Shown: positions 21,885-32,939, counted from the stretch's first letter. The stretch is 64,000 bases of DNA from Brienomyrus brachyistius (GCF_023856365.1 NC_064540.1:8470501-8534500); one strand, 5' to 3'. Numbers and translations: made by a program. Notes: generated by a model not told the origin, from the letters alone.

Positions 21885-22075
21885 GGTTCTTTACCCGGGG
21901 ACTGCCTGTAATCACATTGCCATTGGGCCCATGGGCACGGCCTTTAACCCTCCCCATCTCCCCCCCAGGGGGCTGGATGAATATTTGCCCCTGTGCTCAG
22001 ACCCCAAGATTAATTCTCACCTCCATGTGTGCATTTGTGTTTGTGTATGTATACATGTTTGTTTGTGTGTGTATG
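21885..22075 (+). repeat. SINE body fragment
   Basis: CACTGGGCCC-like and CCTTTAACCC-like words as in the SINE at 38428 are followed by GCCCCTGTGCTCAGACCCCA and TTCTCACCTCCATGTG. The latter pair recurs at 25895-25950. A TGT-rich stretch ends it. Confidence 0.5.
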
Positions 22076-22258
22076 TCTCAAAGGAGAGCATGATGGGATA
22101 TATGAAAACAAAGTTATTCCAATGTACATGTACTTGTACAAATGCTACAGTAGATAAAAAGTTTCAGTTTTAAGCAAAGCACTCTTCAGATAGAAGATGA
22201 AAGGAAACCTTATGGGTAAATTGTGTGTGGTATTCAAATACTTTTTTCGTTTCCTTGC

Positions 22259-22598
22259 GCCTCACACCTCTGGGACCCGGGTCCGAGTCTCCGCCTGGGC
22301 TACATGTGTGTGGAGTTTGCATGTTCTCCCCATGTCGTCGTGGGGTTTCCTCCGGGTACTCCGGTTTCCCCCCACAGTCCGAAAACATGCTGAGGCTAAT
22401 TGGAGTTGCTAAATTGCCCGTAGGTGTGCATGTGTGAGTGGATGGTGTGTGAGTGTGCCCTGCGATGGGCTGGCCCCCCATCCTGGGTTGTTCCCTGCCT
22501 CGTGCTCGTTGCTTCCGGGATCGGCTCTACGGGCCCCCCCCCCGTGACCCAGTAGGATAAGTGTTTTGGAAAATGGATGGATGGATGGATGGATGGAT
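22259..22598 (+). mobile_element. Young V-type SINE with perfect 10-bp TSD
   Basis: This 340-bp copy starts just inside the tRNA head (GCCTCACACCTCTGGG), has the B box GGGTCCGAGTC and the full central and 3' segments. It ends in five GGAT units. GTTTCCTTGC occurs at 22249-22258 and 22599-22608, a perfect target-site duplication. It is the cleanest V copy in the window and serves as the local reference. Overlapping frames on both strands are repeat sequence only. Confidence 0.95.
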
Positions 22599-22609
22599 GT
22601 TTCCTTGCA

Positions 22610-24015
22610 AGACAGGCAATGTCCGACTTCATATCCTGAATTAGCATGCATTACGTTTAATAAATGGATCGTTTTCTACAGTAGCTGAAACAAACACCCT
22701 TAAATGCAGGACTGCTTCCCTGCTGGTCCCTGTCACACCCTTGTCTGGGATCAAGCATAACAACAGGGTCCCTTCTGAGAATTTAAGCTGACAGTCTATC
22801 ACTACAGAGTTGGAAGCTGACTGTGTCTCCTGGGCTGGGCAAGAAACCTACAGACAGGCAGGATGCACAGACACCCCTGTAGAATAAGCTGGGAGTCCAG
22901 CAGCAGGAACAACCAGAATTTAAGAGCACGTCACTGTTAAGCCTCCACGCACCAACAAGCACCGCATGAATAATACATTTCCAACTGTCCCAGTCAAGGT
23001 TATTTGTCAATCTGTTTCCATAAAATCCAAAAGGAGTAGAATAGAAAAAGCCAGTTTTGAATGCAAATCACTGCACATAACCATATCTCATCTGTAAATA
23101 TATAGTCTCCCAGGAACGACACATAATTGTCTTATTCAGTTTTGACCCTTCGATCACAATCTGAGGTTTCAAACTAAGCTGCTAAGCATTAATATCATTA
23201 TGCTGTCATATTGCAAAGAACAGAATTTTGAAATGATTCTCGATATCAACCACAGAGATACACTGTTATAAAAGATTAGTTATTAATGGGCCTTTAAGGG
23301 TTTACGCCTGGATACAAATGTAATAATAATAATTTAATCACGTCATGTATTATATAACATGGTTTAACTGATTTGAAGATATAAAATCATTAAATAGTTT
23401 GTAAGGAGATTAAAGTTCAAAGAAAGCGCAAAAGGTTTGTGAATTCCAAAGATCTCTAATGCAGAATTTGCATGTGAAGACAGAAAGCTTTTCACGTCTG
23501 ACAGATCACATCCTTGCTGCGAAGAGAGATGTGCTTCTTCCTAGCCTGTCGCTTTTCAGTTTGCAGCACAAACATGACCCAGAATATTCCATTTTACTGA
23601 TGTTTTGGTGTTTTGCCCCAAAAAGTAAGAGGCAGTTCATAATGAAACTGTAAATTGGCAGTAGAGTCAAATGAAGAACCAGATGGGGTTTGGCGTGTGT
23701 GACCGTGCATAGCATATGTTTGCCTAATGTACCTGGGAAAAACACGACAGTGAAACTGTGCCGTGACATTTTGACACTTCAAGGCTTTAGTTTTATGGCA
23801 AAATGAAATATGTGTGTGGAGGTACAAGTAGTCATGGTGTTCTGCGGTTATGTTGGTGGTGTAAAGTGGTCGTGAGTTGTCATTAAAACAAAAATATAAC
23901 AACTGAAATTTGAAATTATTCTGTCTCTGTGTTCATTTTTGAGTTAGGGCACCATTTCGGAGTGACGTTGAATTAGGATAAATTTAAGCGACCTGTGTGA
24001 TGTCAACTGTAAATG
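22610..24015. other. Unique sequence, no gene recognised
   Basis: Frames at 22783-23010, 23506-23769 and 23594-23902 (minus) and 23459-23653 (plus) have no domain. No repeat was recognised. Confidence 0.4.
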
Positions 24016-24018
24016 ATC

Positions 24019-24356
24019 CAGTAACGCTTTACATTAACTGCACCTTCATAAAGCTTGTATGTTGCATTCATAAAACGTTCAGTACACCTTCATAATGGAT
24101 TCATTAAGTATTCATAAAACATTCATAAACGTCACGTATGTACAACATCACAGCTGTAATATACATTAATAACAAACATTGTAATTGTATAATCATGTAA
24201 TGCTTGTTATAAATGTATATTAAAGCTGTATAGGGATGCTAGGATGTTAAGGTGTACTTGCATGCTGCTTATGAATGTTCTATGAATGCATTATGAATGC
24301 ATTATGAATGCATTATGAATGCATTATGAAGATGCACTGAATGTAAAGTGTTACCG
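24019..24356. mobile_element. 338-bp TIR MITE
   Basis: The left end CAGTAACGCTTTACATTAAC and the reverse complement of the right end, CGGTAACACTTTACATTCAG, are inverted repeats. They extend about 31 bp, through a shared CTTCAT. The interior has CATTCATAA words, and near the right end an 11-bp unit TGAATGCATTA is tandemly repeated about five times (24287-24331). No coding frame. A related, interrupted copy is at 8824-9420. Confidence 0.8.
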
Positions 24357-24386
24357 AATAGAATAGAATAGAACAGAATAGAATAG
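24357..24386 (+). repeat. GAATA pentanucleotide microsatellite
   Basis: About six GAATA units, one with a C substitution, directly abutting the MITE. Confidence 0.85.
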
Positions 24387-24389
24387 AGA

Positions 24390-25850
24390 AAGATAAAACA
24401 TTTAAATAGTGCAACACATATGTTCCTGAGTAAAGTGCAAGGCTCATATAATGAATAAATGTAATATTAGGTATCACAGAAGCCCCCAAATGTCCCACTG
24501 CACTGTTAAGAAGTTACACAGGGTTGTACAGATATACATAGCAGAGCAGGCACAAAGCCCGGATGTCTTTGGGTGTCTCTATGATGCCTGCTAACCCCGT
24601 CCCCCGTCACGCTAAGCCTCAGGCATATTCCAGCATATAAACTGCTCAAACATCATCTAACTGCAGACATTCTTTACCCACAGAGGGTCTGTATTGCCTT
24701 TGCAGGACTATTCATATATCCTCCATCCTGCTGCACGAGGCCTTAGCATTTCCCATTAATCAAGGGCTCAGGGCCTCGGAGGGGCAGAAACAGTGGGAAT
24801 AGCAGCAGACCCTACAAAGAAGCAACCGGAATCCCGAAGAGGCTCCCGGCCAGGTGAGATAACAGATTGTACATTGTTTGCTACGGAAGGTTCCAGTACT
24901 TTGCCTCGATGAGGGGGGGGGGGGGGGGAATCTGTCGTTTCCATATGCTCCCTACAGGAAGTCGTCCCCATTGACGGTGTGAGTTGTCTATAAATAACTT
25001 GCTCGCCAGAGACTTAGGATGCAGTCACTGCTGCCTCCGTTCCTAATGATGGATGTCAGAAACTCCTGCTTAGGACCGTGAAGTGAGGGCAATTCCTCAG
25101 CCCCCACCTCCAAAGTTTGGCTATTTTTAATTCCGCAGTGGCCTTAATGTCCTCATTATCACTGATGATAAGGCTTGTAAGAAAACGTGCAAAAAATACC
25201 TTAGAAGCCTCTGAGGTTATAGAGTACAACAAGATTCTTTCATATCGCAATTCTTCACTCATAAAGGCAAATGTGCTTGATACTTTACAGAGATTGAAGG
25301 AATTATCATTAGGACTTCCTGCTGGAAATTATATGCCACAACATGCCCTTAAACCCTTGAGACGTGAGTATTTTCCTCCTCATTTATCGTCCCACCCACC
25401 CTGCCTCTCCCAATATCCCTGATCTTCCGTAATGTCCTCTGAAAGGCTGCCTGCAGAGCAGACTAGGTGTCAGACACAGAGCCAGGAGTGCAATGTCACA
25501 AGGTCAGAAGTCACCTATCTGTAAATAATGTGTTTTTAACAGATCACCCTATGGGTGCCTAAACACATTCATTCTATGGGTGCACAAAATACTCCAGGGG
25601 CAGAGATGCAGTGACAGGACAGGCAGGGCAGGCAACAGCCAGGGGGCACAAGCCGGGAGGGGGCCCCTGAGGGTGGCTGATTACATAGTACGTTGCAACG
25701 ACAAATCTGCTTAAGTTGTGTATTCTGTTTTTACGAAAGTGAAAATAAAGGTCTTGTGTTTATTAAATTCTCTTTGTTGATAATATAAATCTACACTTCC
25801 CGGTAAAATAAGGGTAATGAATTTTAACACGACGGGGGAGGGGGAGTAGG
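24390..25850. other. Mostly unique sequence, no gene supported
   Basis: A 16-G run is at 24913-24928. A 101-codon plus frame (25117-25422) has no domain. The region 25620-25680 is rich in GGGGGCC words like the start of the repeat at 17330, but is too short to classify. Confidence 0.4.
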
Positions 25851-25854
25851 AGGC

Positions 25855-25960
25855 CCCCAGAGTGTATGGAATCACCTCTGTCCAGGGCACTGGGTAAATG
25901 GCTGCCCCTGTGCTCAGACCCCAAGTTTTTTTCTCACCTCTTTATGTGAATCTGTTGTCG
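25855..25960 (+). repeat. SINE body fragment
   Basis: GCCCCTGTGCTCAGACCCCA and TTCTCACCTCTTTATGTG match the end of the fragment at 21885-22075. Confidence 0.5.
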
Positions 25961-26862
25961 AAAAAGAAGCACAAGGTGGCATATGTGACACATTTAAATG
26001 AACCTATACAAATATCAAATAAAGCGTCATTTCATTCGAACTTTCCATGTATGTGTTTAGTCCCATGACAGCTAAATTTCCAGCAGGACTGGAGCTGTGA
26101 GAGCTGCTCGATTCCTCAGAAAATTTCAGAAGTTCAGAGATCCACAGGTATTTTATTTTCCCATCAGCCTTCTGCTGAGTTTTTTTAGAAAACAATCCCC
26201 AACAGCAGGAGGGTCTAAGCTGCAGTTCTGGGCAGCTGTTTCCACTACAATAACAGCTAATCGATAAACCCATCGCCCTTGTCAGATTCACTATTCCTGT
26301 TTTTTTTTGCCCAGATCATCTATAAAAATGCATAATAGATGTCCACGCTCAATATGTCTTGCTCCATAATCAAGGAGGCTGCATTCATGAAGGAACAGAC
26401 TAGGAATACTAGCCCAGTGATTCAATAACAATACCATCTCCTGTATACAGATACAACCTGCGTGACTGAGGAGCAGAGTTTGCAAATGAGCATCTGAATG
26501 GTATATTTAGCAAGACAAAAACAAATAGCTTCGGCATAATGACATGTAGAAAGGGGGGGAAGCAAGAGAGAGAGAACAGTTAATTCAACTGGAAACTACA
26601 GGGAACAGTTTGCACTTAAATTTTAATGAGATGTACACACAGAATGTGATTGGCATGAGGAGCTAGAGAGCTGCCACACCAACTCACCTGCAGCTTCAAT
26701 ATATCAACACCAATCACAACCGCAATAAACAATTACATTCACTGAAAAGCATCTGCTGAACACTGACTGGGACAGATGTTTGGGAAATGAATGGATGGAC
26801 ATTTCATGGCACATTTCCATGGGCACCCAGATACTTGGCCAGACTCGACCCATACCACAAAG

Positions 26863-27028
26863 CAGAGGTTGGCAATTCAGGTCCAGAGAAGTAAAAGTCC
26901 AGGCCGGGATTTTGCTTCAACCAACAAGTCGAGCACTCTGTGACTGTGACTCTTTATGCTCAACTGGTGGGTTGAAAGAAAATCTTGGTCTGGACTTTTG
27001 CTCTCTGGATCTGAATTACCCAACTCTG
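26863..27028. mobile_element. 166-bp palindromic hAT-like MITE
   Basis: The left arm (CAGAGGTTGGCAATTCAGG, GTAAAAGTCCAGGCCGGGAT) and the reverse complement of the right arm (CAGAGTTGGGTAATTCAGA, GCAAAAGTCCAGACCAAGAT) match over about 65 bp each, so nearly the whole element is an imperfect palindrome. Flanks CCACAAAG (26855-26862) and CCACACAG (27029-27036) agree at 7 of 8 positions, an 8-bp hAT-type target duplication. Related pieces lie at 45653-45740 and 63836-64000. The frames over it on both strands are not genes. Confidence 0.87.
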
Positions 27029-27039
27029 CCACACAGAGA

Positions 27040-28440
27040 CACAGTGTTATAGCGCAGTTCCAGATTTTCCACTGCAGAAGGGTCGGCTTCACAAAGGTGT
27101 TGGCAGGGTGATAGTGATGTCAAATTTGGCTAGACACTTTTACTTTTACTCTTCACATGGTGTACATCATGATTTACAATGTGCTAATTTCCACCAGCAC
27201 GTTTGTGGGAATCTGTGTTTTGTTGCTAACAAATGCTAGCTGAAATAGCATTAGCTTGCATTATGAATGCATTGCATTCAGCCATTCTACAGCACCTTTT
27301 CAAATAGCAGGCTGCAAAGTTTGTGTGTCTTAGCTTAAGGAGTAAGATGAGAACTGTTTATTTCAGAGAAACGTGAGACAAAGAGACTAAGATAGATATG
27401 GAAACTTTATTGATCTGAAAGAAATTGCAGATAACTGGGCTGTTCGTGTGCAACGTTTCAACATTTTGCTTAGTACAGTTGATGCTGAGGAATGTGTGAT
27501 GGAGTATTTTCAATATTGATTCCATTTTTTTTTTCCTATACGCATCAGCCGGTTGGAAAATGGATGGACAAGCCACAGTGACCTTTTGTGTTTTGCAATT
27601 CTCCCAGCGGAGAAGAGCAAAGTCAATAGGCCAGACCCTTAAAACGGAATTTGCAAAGAGCAAATCCCAGAGAAAACCAAGCTATCAAATAATGGTGCCT
27701 GATCCATATTTGTTTATGACTAATAAGGGTTACCAGGCAACGGACCACGCACGGTGCACACAGCAGAGTCCGGCATGTGGTTGGTAATAGATGCATGGAG
27801 GCAGCAGGTTATGAAGGGAGCACGATTGCCAATGACTCGCTCCTGATACCCTGTTTACTGTCGTGCAAAGAAGTGTGGTAGATTGATAGGTGAAGAGATC
27901 GACTAGTAATTGAGAGAATCCCCTGGGACGTGCTGTTTCTGCTCAAATTTTCTGTTCATCGGTGCGTGAATAGACGCAGTGATCTTCATGGAGGAGGTTT
28001 CTCGAAATGCAGTCTCATGAACGTACTGAGTCCACTTTTCCTACCCGTCCAAACTGAACAGCCTGGAGATTCTGCTTTTGATCCATCGATTTCAATTGAT
28101 CCCTGTCATCATCATTCATGTTCTCACGTGTTCTTGTCTTGGTAAAGAGTCTCAGCGGAAGCCACATCACTCAGGCAGCAGGATGAAGGAGTGCGACCAG
28201 GAAACCAACTTGTCTCTTTAAGTGCATATATATCTCATGGAGAATTTAAAGATCAATAAGCATGATGCTTTCCTCAGCAGTTTGGATTGTGATCCTCAGT
28301 GTGTTAAAAGAGACACTTGATGAAAAAGGCTTGTTTTACCGCGTTCTGCGACAGGCCGCTGTGCCCTGCGATGAAGTGGGTGGCTCTATCATAGCAAGTA
28401 CAGTATGGAGCCTGCTGTTTATTATCAGCAGCACAAAAGG
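27040..28440. other. Unique sequence with one weak repeat, no gene
   Basis: Bases 27395-27500 open GGAAACTTTATTGATCTGAA and resemble the TTTATTG family. A short V-SINE-like tail (CCGGTTGGAAAATGGATGG) is near 27548. The remaining frames (27358-27663 minus, 27560-27787 plus, 27930-28145 plus) have no domain. Confidence 0.4.
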
Positions 28441-28620
28441 GTGGCGTGTGGCTCAGGAGGCTAGGTCTCTCGGCCTGTGATCAGAAGGTCAGTGGTTCAA
28501 ATCCCTGCAGCATAGCTACAGACCCCAGAAAATGCTACTAGTGCACTATATGGACAAATCCTGAGTTTCGCTCCCACATCTGTGCATCTGCTAAAAAGGA
28601 GAACTAGATGAAGAAAGTTA
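28441..28620 (+). mobile_element. tRNA-derived SINE, second family
   Basis: The head GGCGTGTGGCTCAGGAGGCT holds the A-box region, and GTCAGTGGTTCAAATCCC holds the B box. The body is short and ends near TCTGCTAAAAAGG. Confidence 0.7.
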
Positions 28621-28628
28621 ATGCTCTA

Positions 28629-29544
28629 CAGTGGAATCTGCTATAGTGATCACATCTGTCTGAGTGAAACTAACCACTATAAGCGGATGATCATTAAAAA
28701 TCGTTTTTTTTTCCCCTTTCTTTTATATCTCAGGCAGATTATTATCTAACTGACATTTGAATATTTATTACATGGATATAATGTAATAGAACGGACAACG
28801 TCGCTATTTACAGAATTTTTTTGACTTTTTCAAAACACAGTACAGTTGTTTCAAACGTTTTTCAAATTACAGTACTATACAAATTAAATTACTGAACTGT
28901 ATGTCCAGTATAATACAAATACACTATAATATTGTAGTGCCGGTGGCATCTGCATATCCCAGCATGCCTCACGAGCGCGTGTATAGCCCCGTCAATATCT
29001 TGTATATACTGTAGCCCCTGTTTGTTTTCAGTGTAGGTACTTGCGCTGTGTGTCTGGGTAACGCGTGTTCCTTTAACTGTGGTTGTACTTGCTTGATCTT
29101 CGCGTGTCTTAGCCATTGTGTAATTAGCCACAGTGTGTGTGTGTGCCTCACCATCCTTAGTGTAACTTCCCCGTGTTTCCCAGTCGTTTATGGCCTTCGT
29201 GTTGTTGTGGCTTGTTGTTCGGTCCCTTTAAGGAGTAAGATAAGAACAGCTTCGTGTCAGTCCGCCTCTGGCTTTCATTCGCCGATTCCCTGATTCCTCC
29301 GTCTGCTCGGCGCTTCTATACCTAAAATATAACTTATCGTACTTTTACTGTTGCATCTTGGTGGCTAGTTTTTGGTGGTTTATCATAAGCTTCGATGAGT
29401 CCGTATTTGTCATTGTGAGAAAAAATTTGTCTTTACGTTTTCTGTGCTCGCAGCATTAGCCTCAGGTAGCTAGCAGAAGCAGGTGAGTTACTGCAAGGCA
29501 AAGTAGGCTTACCAAAGTAAAGTAACTATAAGCGGGTTCCACTG
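28629..29544. mobile_element. 916-bp TA-flanked TIR element, possibly pogo/Tigger-like
   Basis: The left end CAGTGGAATCTGCTATAGTG and the reverse complement of the right end, CAGTGGAACCCGCTTATAGT, are inverted repeats, each preceded by TA. TA target sites and a CAGT start fit Tc1/mariner-superfamily elements of the pogo/Tigger type. No transposase frame is visible: the short frames at 28889-29293 show no catalytic motif. The right-end sequence recurs at 31255-31362, showing that it is repetitive. Confidence 0.6.
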
Positions 29545-29549
29545 TATTT

Positions 29550-30175
29550 ACATGTGCAAATAAAAGTTTAGCAGGGACACCAATAGGTCCTTGGTTATGA
29601 ATGCTAACTCGTAAAATGCATCTTTTTATAAATCTTACTTTAAAGTATTGAAATTCAAGGACACAGACTTGTTGCTACCCATTCTTGCATTTATTGATTC
29701 TGTGATGGTCCTGGACAGAATTTGTCATCATATAGGTCAAATTAATGATTTTAGAAAACAGGAAAAGCATATTCAACAAATTAAGATTAATTGATGGAAA
29801 TCTAAGCCCATGACTCAGTGGGAATGGCTCTAGGGAAGGAACACTGTCCTCTCTAAATGACAGCATTGGACCCGTTTGTCATTAAATGTGTCATGTTGAA
29901 GGAATGATGGATCCAAGACCTTTAGGATGACGTACAGGGAGAGGGAGCACAGAGAGAGTGGACCTGCCTTTCAGTGGATAGCACTGCCTCGCATAATGCG
30001 GGTGACTCAGTGCTAGTCATGGGGAATGGGCGAGTTTCCTAACCAGTCTGGTGTCCGACTGGAGATACTCTACCTGAACCCCTTATGATGATTCACTCTG
30101 CTGGCATAGACTGTTGTCTGTATAAGTGCAATTGGAGAATCTGTACTTGTGGTAGAACTGAAATGTGTCTTTCCT
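29550..30175. other. Unique sequence, no gene recognised
   Basis: The frame at 29675-29866 (minus) has no domain. No repeat was identified. Confidence 0.4.
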
Positions 30176-30178
30176 AGA

Positions 30179-30350
30179 ACGGGGTGGTGTAAGTCATGGC
30201 AGGTTAGGATAATGTGTCTGTGATTGGAAGGTCACCAGGTCAAATCCCACTGTCAGCTGAGTAATTTTACTATTTGCCCCCTGAGCAAAGCTCTTTAACT
30301 CCCTAAATACTCAAGGGAATGCTTAACTCTTCTATCTCAAAAAATGAAAC
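30179..30350 (+). repeat. tRNA-derived SINE, degraded
   Basis: GGAAGGTCACCAGGTCAAAT (B-box region), TTTGCCCCCTGAGCAAAGC and CTTTAACTCCC follow the block order of the SINE at 38428. A G-rich run (30367-30386, 6 G, A, 13 G) follows it. Confidence 0.6.
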
Positions 30351-30483
30351 GCATGTCACCAGGCTTGGGGGGAGGGGGGGGGGGGGAGAGAGATCTGATT
30401 AAGCCATTCTGTATGTTTGTTATCATATGCATTTGTCATTGAGAGAAAATTGCCTCCTTTTTTTCATTTTCTATGCATGTAGA

Positions 30484-30760
30484 TGGAATGGTGGCTCTGA
30501 GGCTAGGGATCTGTGCCAGCAACTGGAAGGGTGCTGGTTCAAATCCCATGAATGGCCAGAGTGATTCTATACTCTGTTTGGCCCATGAATAAGGCCATTA
30601 ACATGCAATTGTTTCATCTTGAGTATGATGTTAATCTACATCCAGCCCTATAAGGAGGTCCTCCAACTTACAGGGAATAACTGAGGTGAGGTATCACCTG
30701 CCTCAGGGCTGCACTCAGGATCTCATCCCTGAGGTGGTTTGTCCTGTGGTGGGTGCAGCA
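30484..30760 (+). mobile_element. tRNA-derived SINE running into the 27-bp array
   Basis: The head GGTGGCTCTGAGGCTAGGG and the B box GCTGGTTCAAATCCC are followed by GAGTATGATGTTAATCTACA and CTCCAACTTACAGGG. Then come CCCTGAGGTGGTTTGTCC and GGTGGGTGCAGCAA. This is the same family as 8932-9266. Its 3' end merges directly into the first unit of the tandem array. Confidence 0.78.
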
Positions 30761-31246
30761 ACACACTGTAATCAGTGCATGATCCTTACACACTGTAATC
30801 AGTGCATGCTCCTTACACACTGTAATCAGTGCATGCTCCTTACACACTGTAATCAGTGCATGATCCTTACACACTGTAATCAGTGCATGCTCCATACACA
30901 CTGTAATCAGTGCATGATCCTTACACACCGTAATCAGTGCATGATCCTTACACACCGTAATCAGTGCATGCTCCATACACACTGTAATCAGTGCATGATC
31001 CTTACACACTGTAATCAGTGCATGCTCCTTACACACTGTAATCAGTGCATGATCCTTACACACTGTAATCAGTGCATGCTCCTTACACACTGTAATCAGT
31101 GCATGATCCTTACACACTGTAATCAGTGCATGATCCTTACACACTGTAATCAGTGCATGCTCCTTACACACTGTAATCAGTGCATGATCCTTACACACTG
31201 TAATCAGTGCATGCTCCTTACACACTGTAATCAGTGCATGCTCCTT
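30761..31246 (+). repeat. 27-bp tandem array, exactly 18 units
   Basis: The 486-bp array consists of 18 units of 27 bp. The core TGTAATCAGTGCATG is nearly invariant, followed by GATCCTT, GCTCCTT or GCTCCAT. A variant CACCGTAA replaces CACTGTAA in two adjacent units. Because 27 is divisible by 3, both strands stay open and give artificial 9-residue repeat proteins (CNQCMILTH on plus, KDHALITVC on minus). I do not regard either as a gene: there is no signal for translation, no unrelated sequence of coding character, and the ends are SINE sequence. The array probably grew from the tail of the SINE at 30484-30760. Confidence 0.95.
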
Positions 31247-31254
31247 TCCTCTCT

Positions 31255-31362
31255 TCCTCACTGTGTATGTAGCATTGGTCTCTGCTAGCTAGCTGGTTAC
31301 CGGAAGGCAAAGTTGGACTAGTAGAGTAAAAAAAAAAAAATCACTATAAGTGAGTTCCACTG
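31255..31362. repeat. Second copy of the right end of the 28629-29544 element
   Basis: GCTAGCTAGCTGG, AGGCAAAGTTGGACTAG and CACTATAAGTGAGTTCCACTG match, in order, the right 105 bp of the 916-bp element (GTAGCTAGCAG, AGGCAAAGTAGGCTTAC, ACTATAAGCGGGTTCCACTG). Its left end was not found. Confidence 0.6.
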
Positions 31363-31389
31363 TATTTAAATGTGCATGTTAATCAATAC

Positions 31390-32398
31390 AAAATGCATTT
31401 AAAAAACGTGATCAAAAAATTTAGTTTTATATAGGTATTGTACATATCACGTGGTTAAATAGTATTTGAATTTTTTTAAACATAACATGTACAACAAACT
31501 TAAAAATGCATCCAAATGATGTATCACTAAATACTCTTGATTATAATCTTCCTATGAAAATGCATTAAAATATCAAGTTATTCACGGGTTGCTCCTTGCA
31601 CGCGTCTTACCTCTAGCAGAGTCTAGCTAGTAAGTGAAGTTTGGGTGGCAGCACGGTAAGTAAAATAAGTCGAAATACAATAAAACTACAGGGGAATTAA
31701 GGCATCGTGTAGGAATGTCTCATTCAATCGAGAAATGAATGTCTGGTCAGAGCTACTAATGAAAACGAACATTAAAGCTGAAGAAAAAATGTGTTTTTAG
31801 TGCCAAACTGAATTTAAATAAACCATTTACTTTGAATCGTTTATTTACCAGTTACCAGTTGTAACTGGTCGTAGGAGGCCAGGAGCCTGTCCCAGGCAGC
31901 ACAGGGTGTACACCCATAAAAATTCTCACTCCATTGTCCCGTTAGGGTCAGAGCTGGTGTATGACCAAGTTTCAGCCTGGGAACGTGCAGGCTTGTGGCG
32001 TGGACCATGGCAGCTAACATTAACATTAAATCATTTGTTCACCCGCCCTCATCACTAGTATACTGATTAGGGTTAATGTTACTGTCCTGCTGCAATTGAG
32101 ATGGTGGTTAAGGTGACAGGTACACCTGTTCAGCCAGGGTGTCACAGAGCTTCTAGCACCAGGGACAGGTAAGACGATCTTCTCCAGCCTATGGCTGGGT
32201 TCAGAAGACATCGTCGTTGGGAGCCTGATGCTAGGTGACTGAACACAATTAGGACCATTTTGAAACTCATTTCCCTGGCCAACAGCCTTCTCACTGAGCC
32301 TGTAATGAAAAGGTGATACGCTTCAGGCTTCAGCGTGTTAAGTGATATGCTGAGGAGTGTACATGTGACGTGTGGGCTGCAAGCATGGTAGTCACCAG
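31390..32398. other. Unique sequence, no gene recognised
   Basis: Frames at 31841-32026 and 32026-32211 (minus) show no domain. The first could be a very old V-SINE relic (CCCAGGCAGCACAGGGTGT), but this is too weak to call. Confidence 0.4.
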
Positions 32399-32420
32399 CC
32401 CCCCCCCCCCCCCCCCCCCC
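32399..32420 (+). repeat. C homopolymer, 22 bases
   Basis: An uninterrupted run of 22 C, the longest homopolymer of this kind in the window. Confidence 0.9.
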
Positions 32421-32764
32421 AAGGTCCTCTTACACCATCCAAGGGGTGGGGGGCAGTGGTCATACAGCAATATGATGTCATTAGGAACAAGGAACAAAAT
32501 ACAGCGAGAGAAAGATGCTCCCCAAACTGGTTTGTTGATTGTAAACCACTTGGAATTAAAAATATTAATACTGAGATGCTGGCTTGTGTCTGCTTGTCAG
32601 CCTAAAAGCTTCTCTGGAATTCCTGGCAGGGGACTCTCCTTACCAGGTCTTCCTGTGAACAACCTCACAGGACAACCATGGGTTTTGCATAGATCACGTG
32701 AAACAACTAGAGGAACACCACTGTCGCCTCATTCAACATGCATCTCTATCTGAACCCCATATCT

Positions 32765-32935
32765 CGGACAGCGTGTGGCTCAGCATGTTCGGATGCTGCA
32801 ACTGGAAGGGTACTGCTTCAAATCCTGTGTTTGCCTGAATGGTTTCACCGCTGGATGCTTGAGCTAGGCCCTTAACCTCCAGTTACACAGAGGAGCTCCT
32901 CCTTTCTTAGTCAGATATCGCCAGTGCCAGCTAAA
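32765..32935 (+). repeat. tRNA-derived SINE, degraded
   Basis: GCGTGTGGCTCAGCATGTTC (A-box region), GGAAGGGTACTGCTTCAAAT (B-box region) and GCTAGGCCCTTAACCTCC match the SINEs at 28441 and 38428. Confidence 0.65.
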
Positions 32936-32939
32936 ATAA

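Noticed and set aside
24287..24331. 11-bp tandem repeat as an independent satellite
   Set aside because: It is internal to a TIR MITE and has only about five units.
28441..28500. Genuine tRNA gene
   Set aside because: A and B boxes are present, but no complete cloverleaf or acceptor stem can be formed; the body continues as a SINE.
30761..31246. CRISPR-like array
   Set aside because: The units are contiguous with no spacers of differing sequence, and the context is vertebrate.
30668..31261. 197-codon repeat protein on the minus strand
   Set aside because: Produced by a 27-bp tandem repeat, with a mirror-image frame on the other strand; no independent coding evidence.
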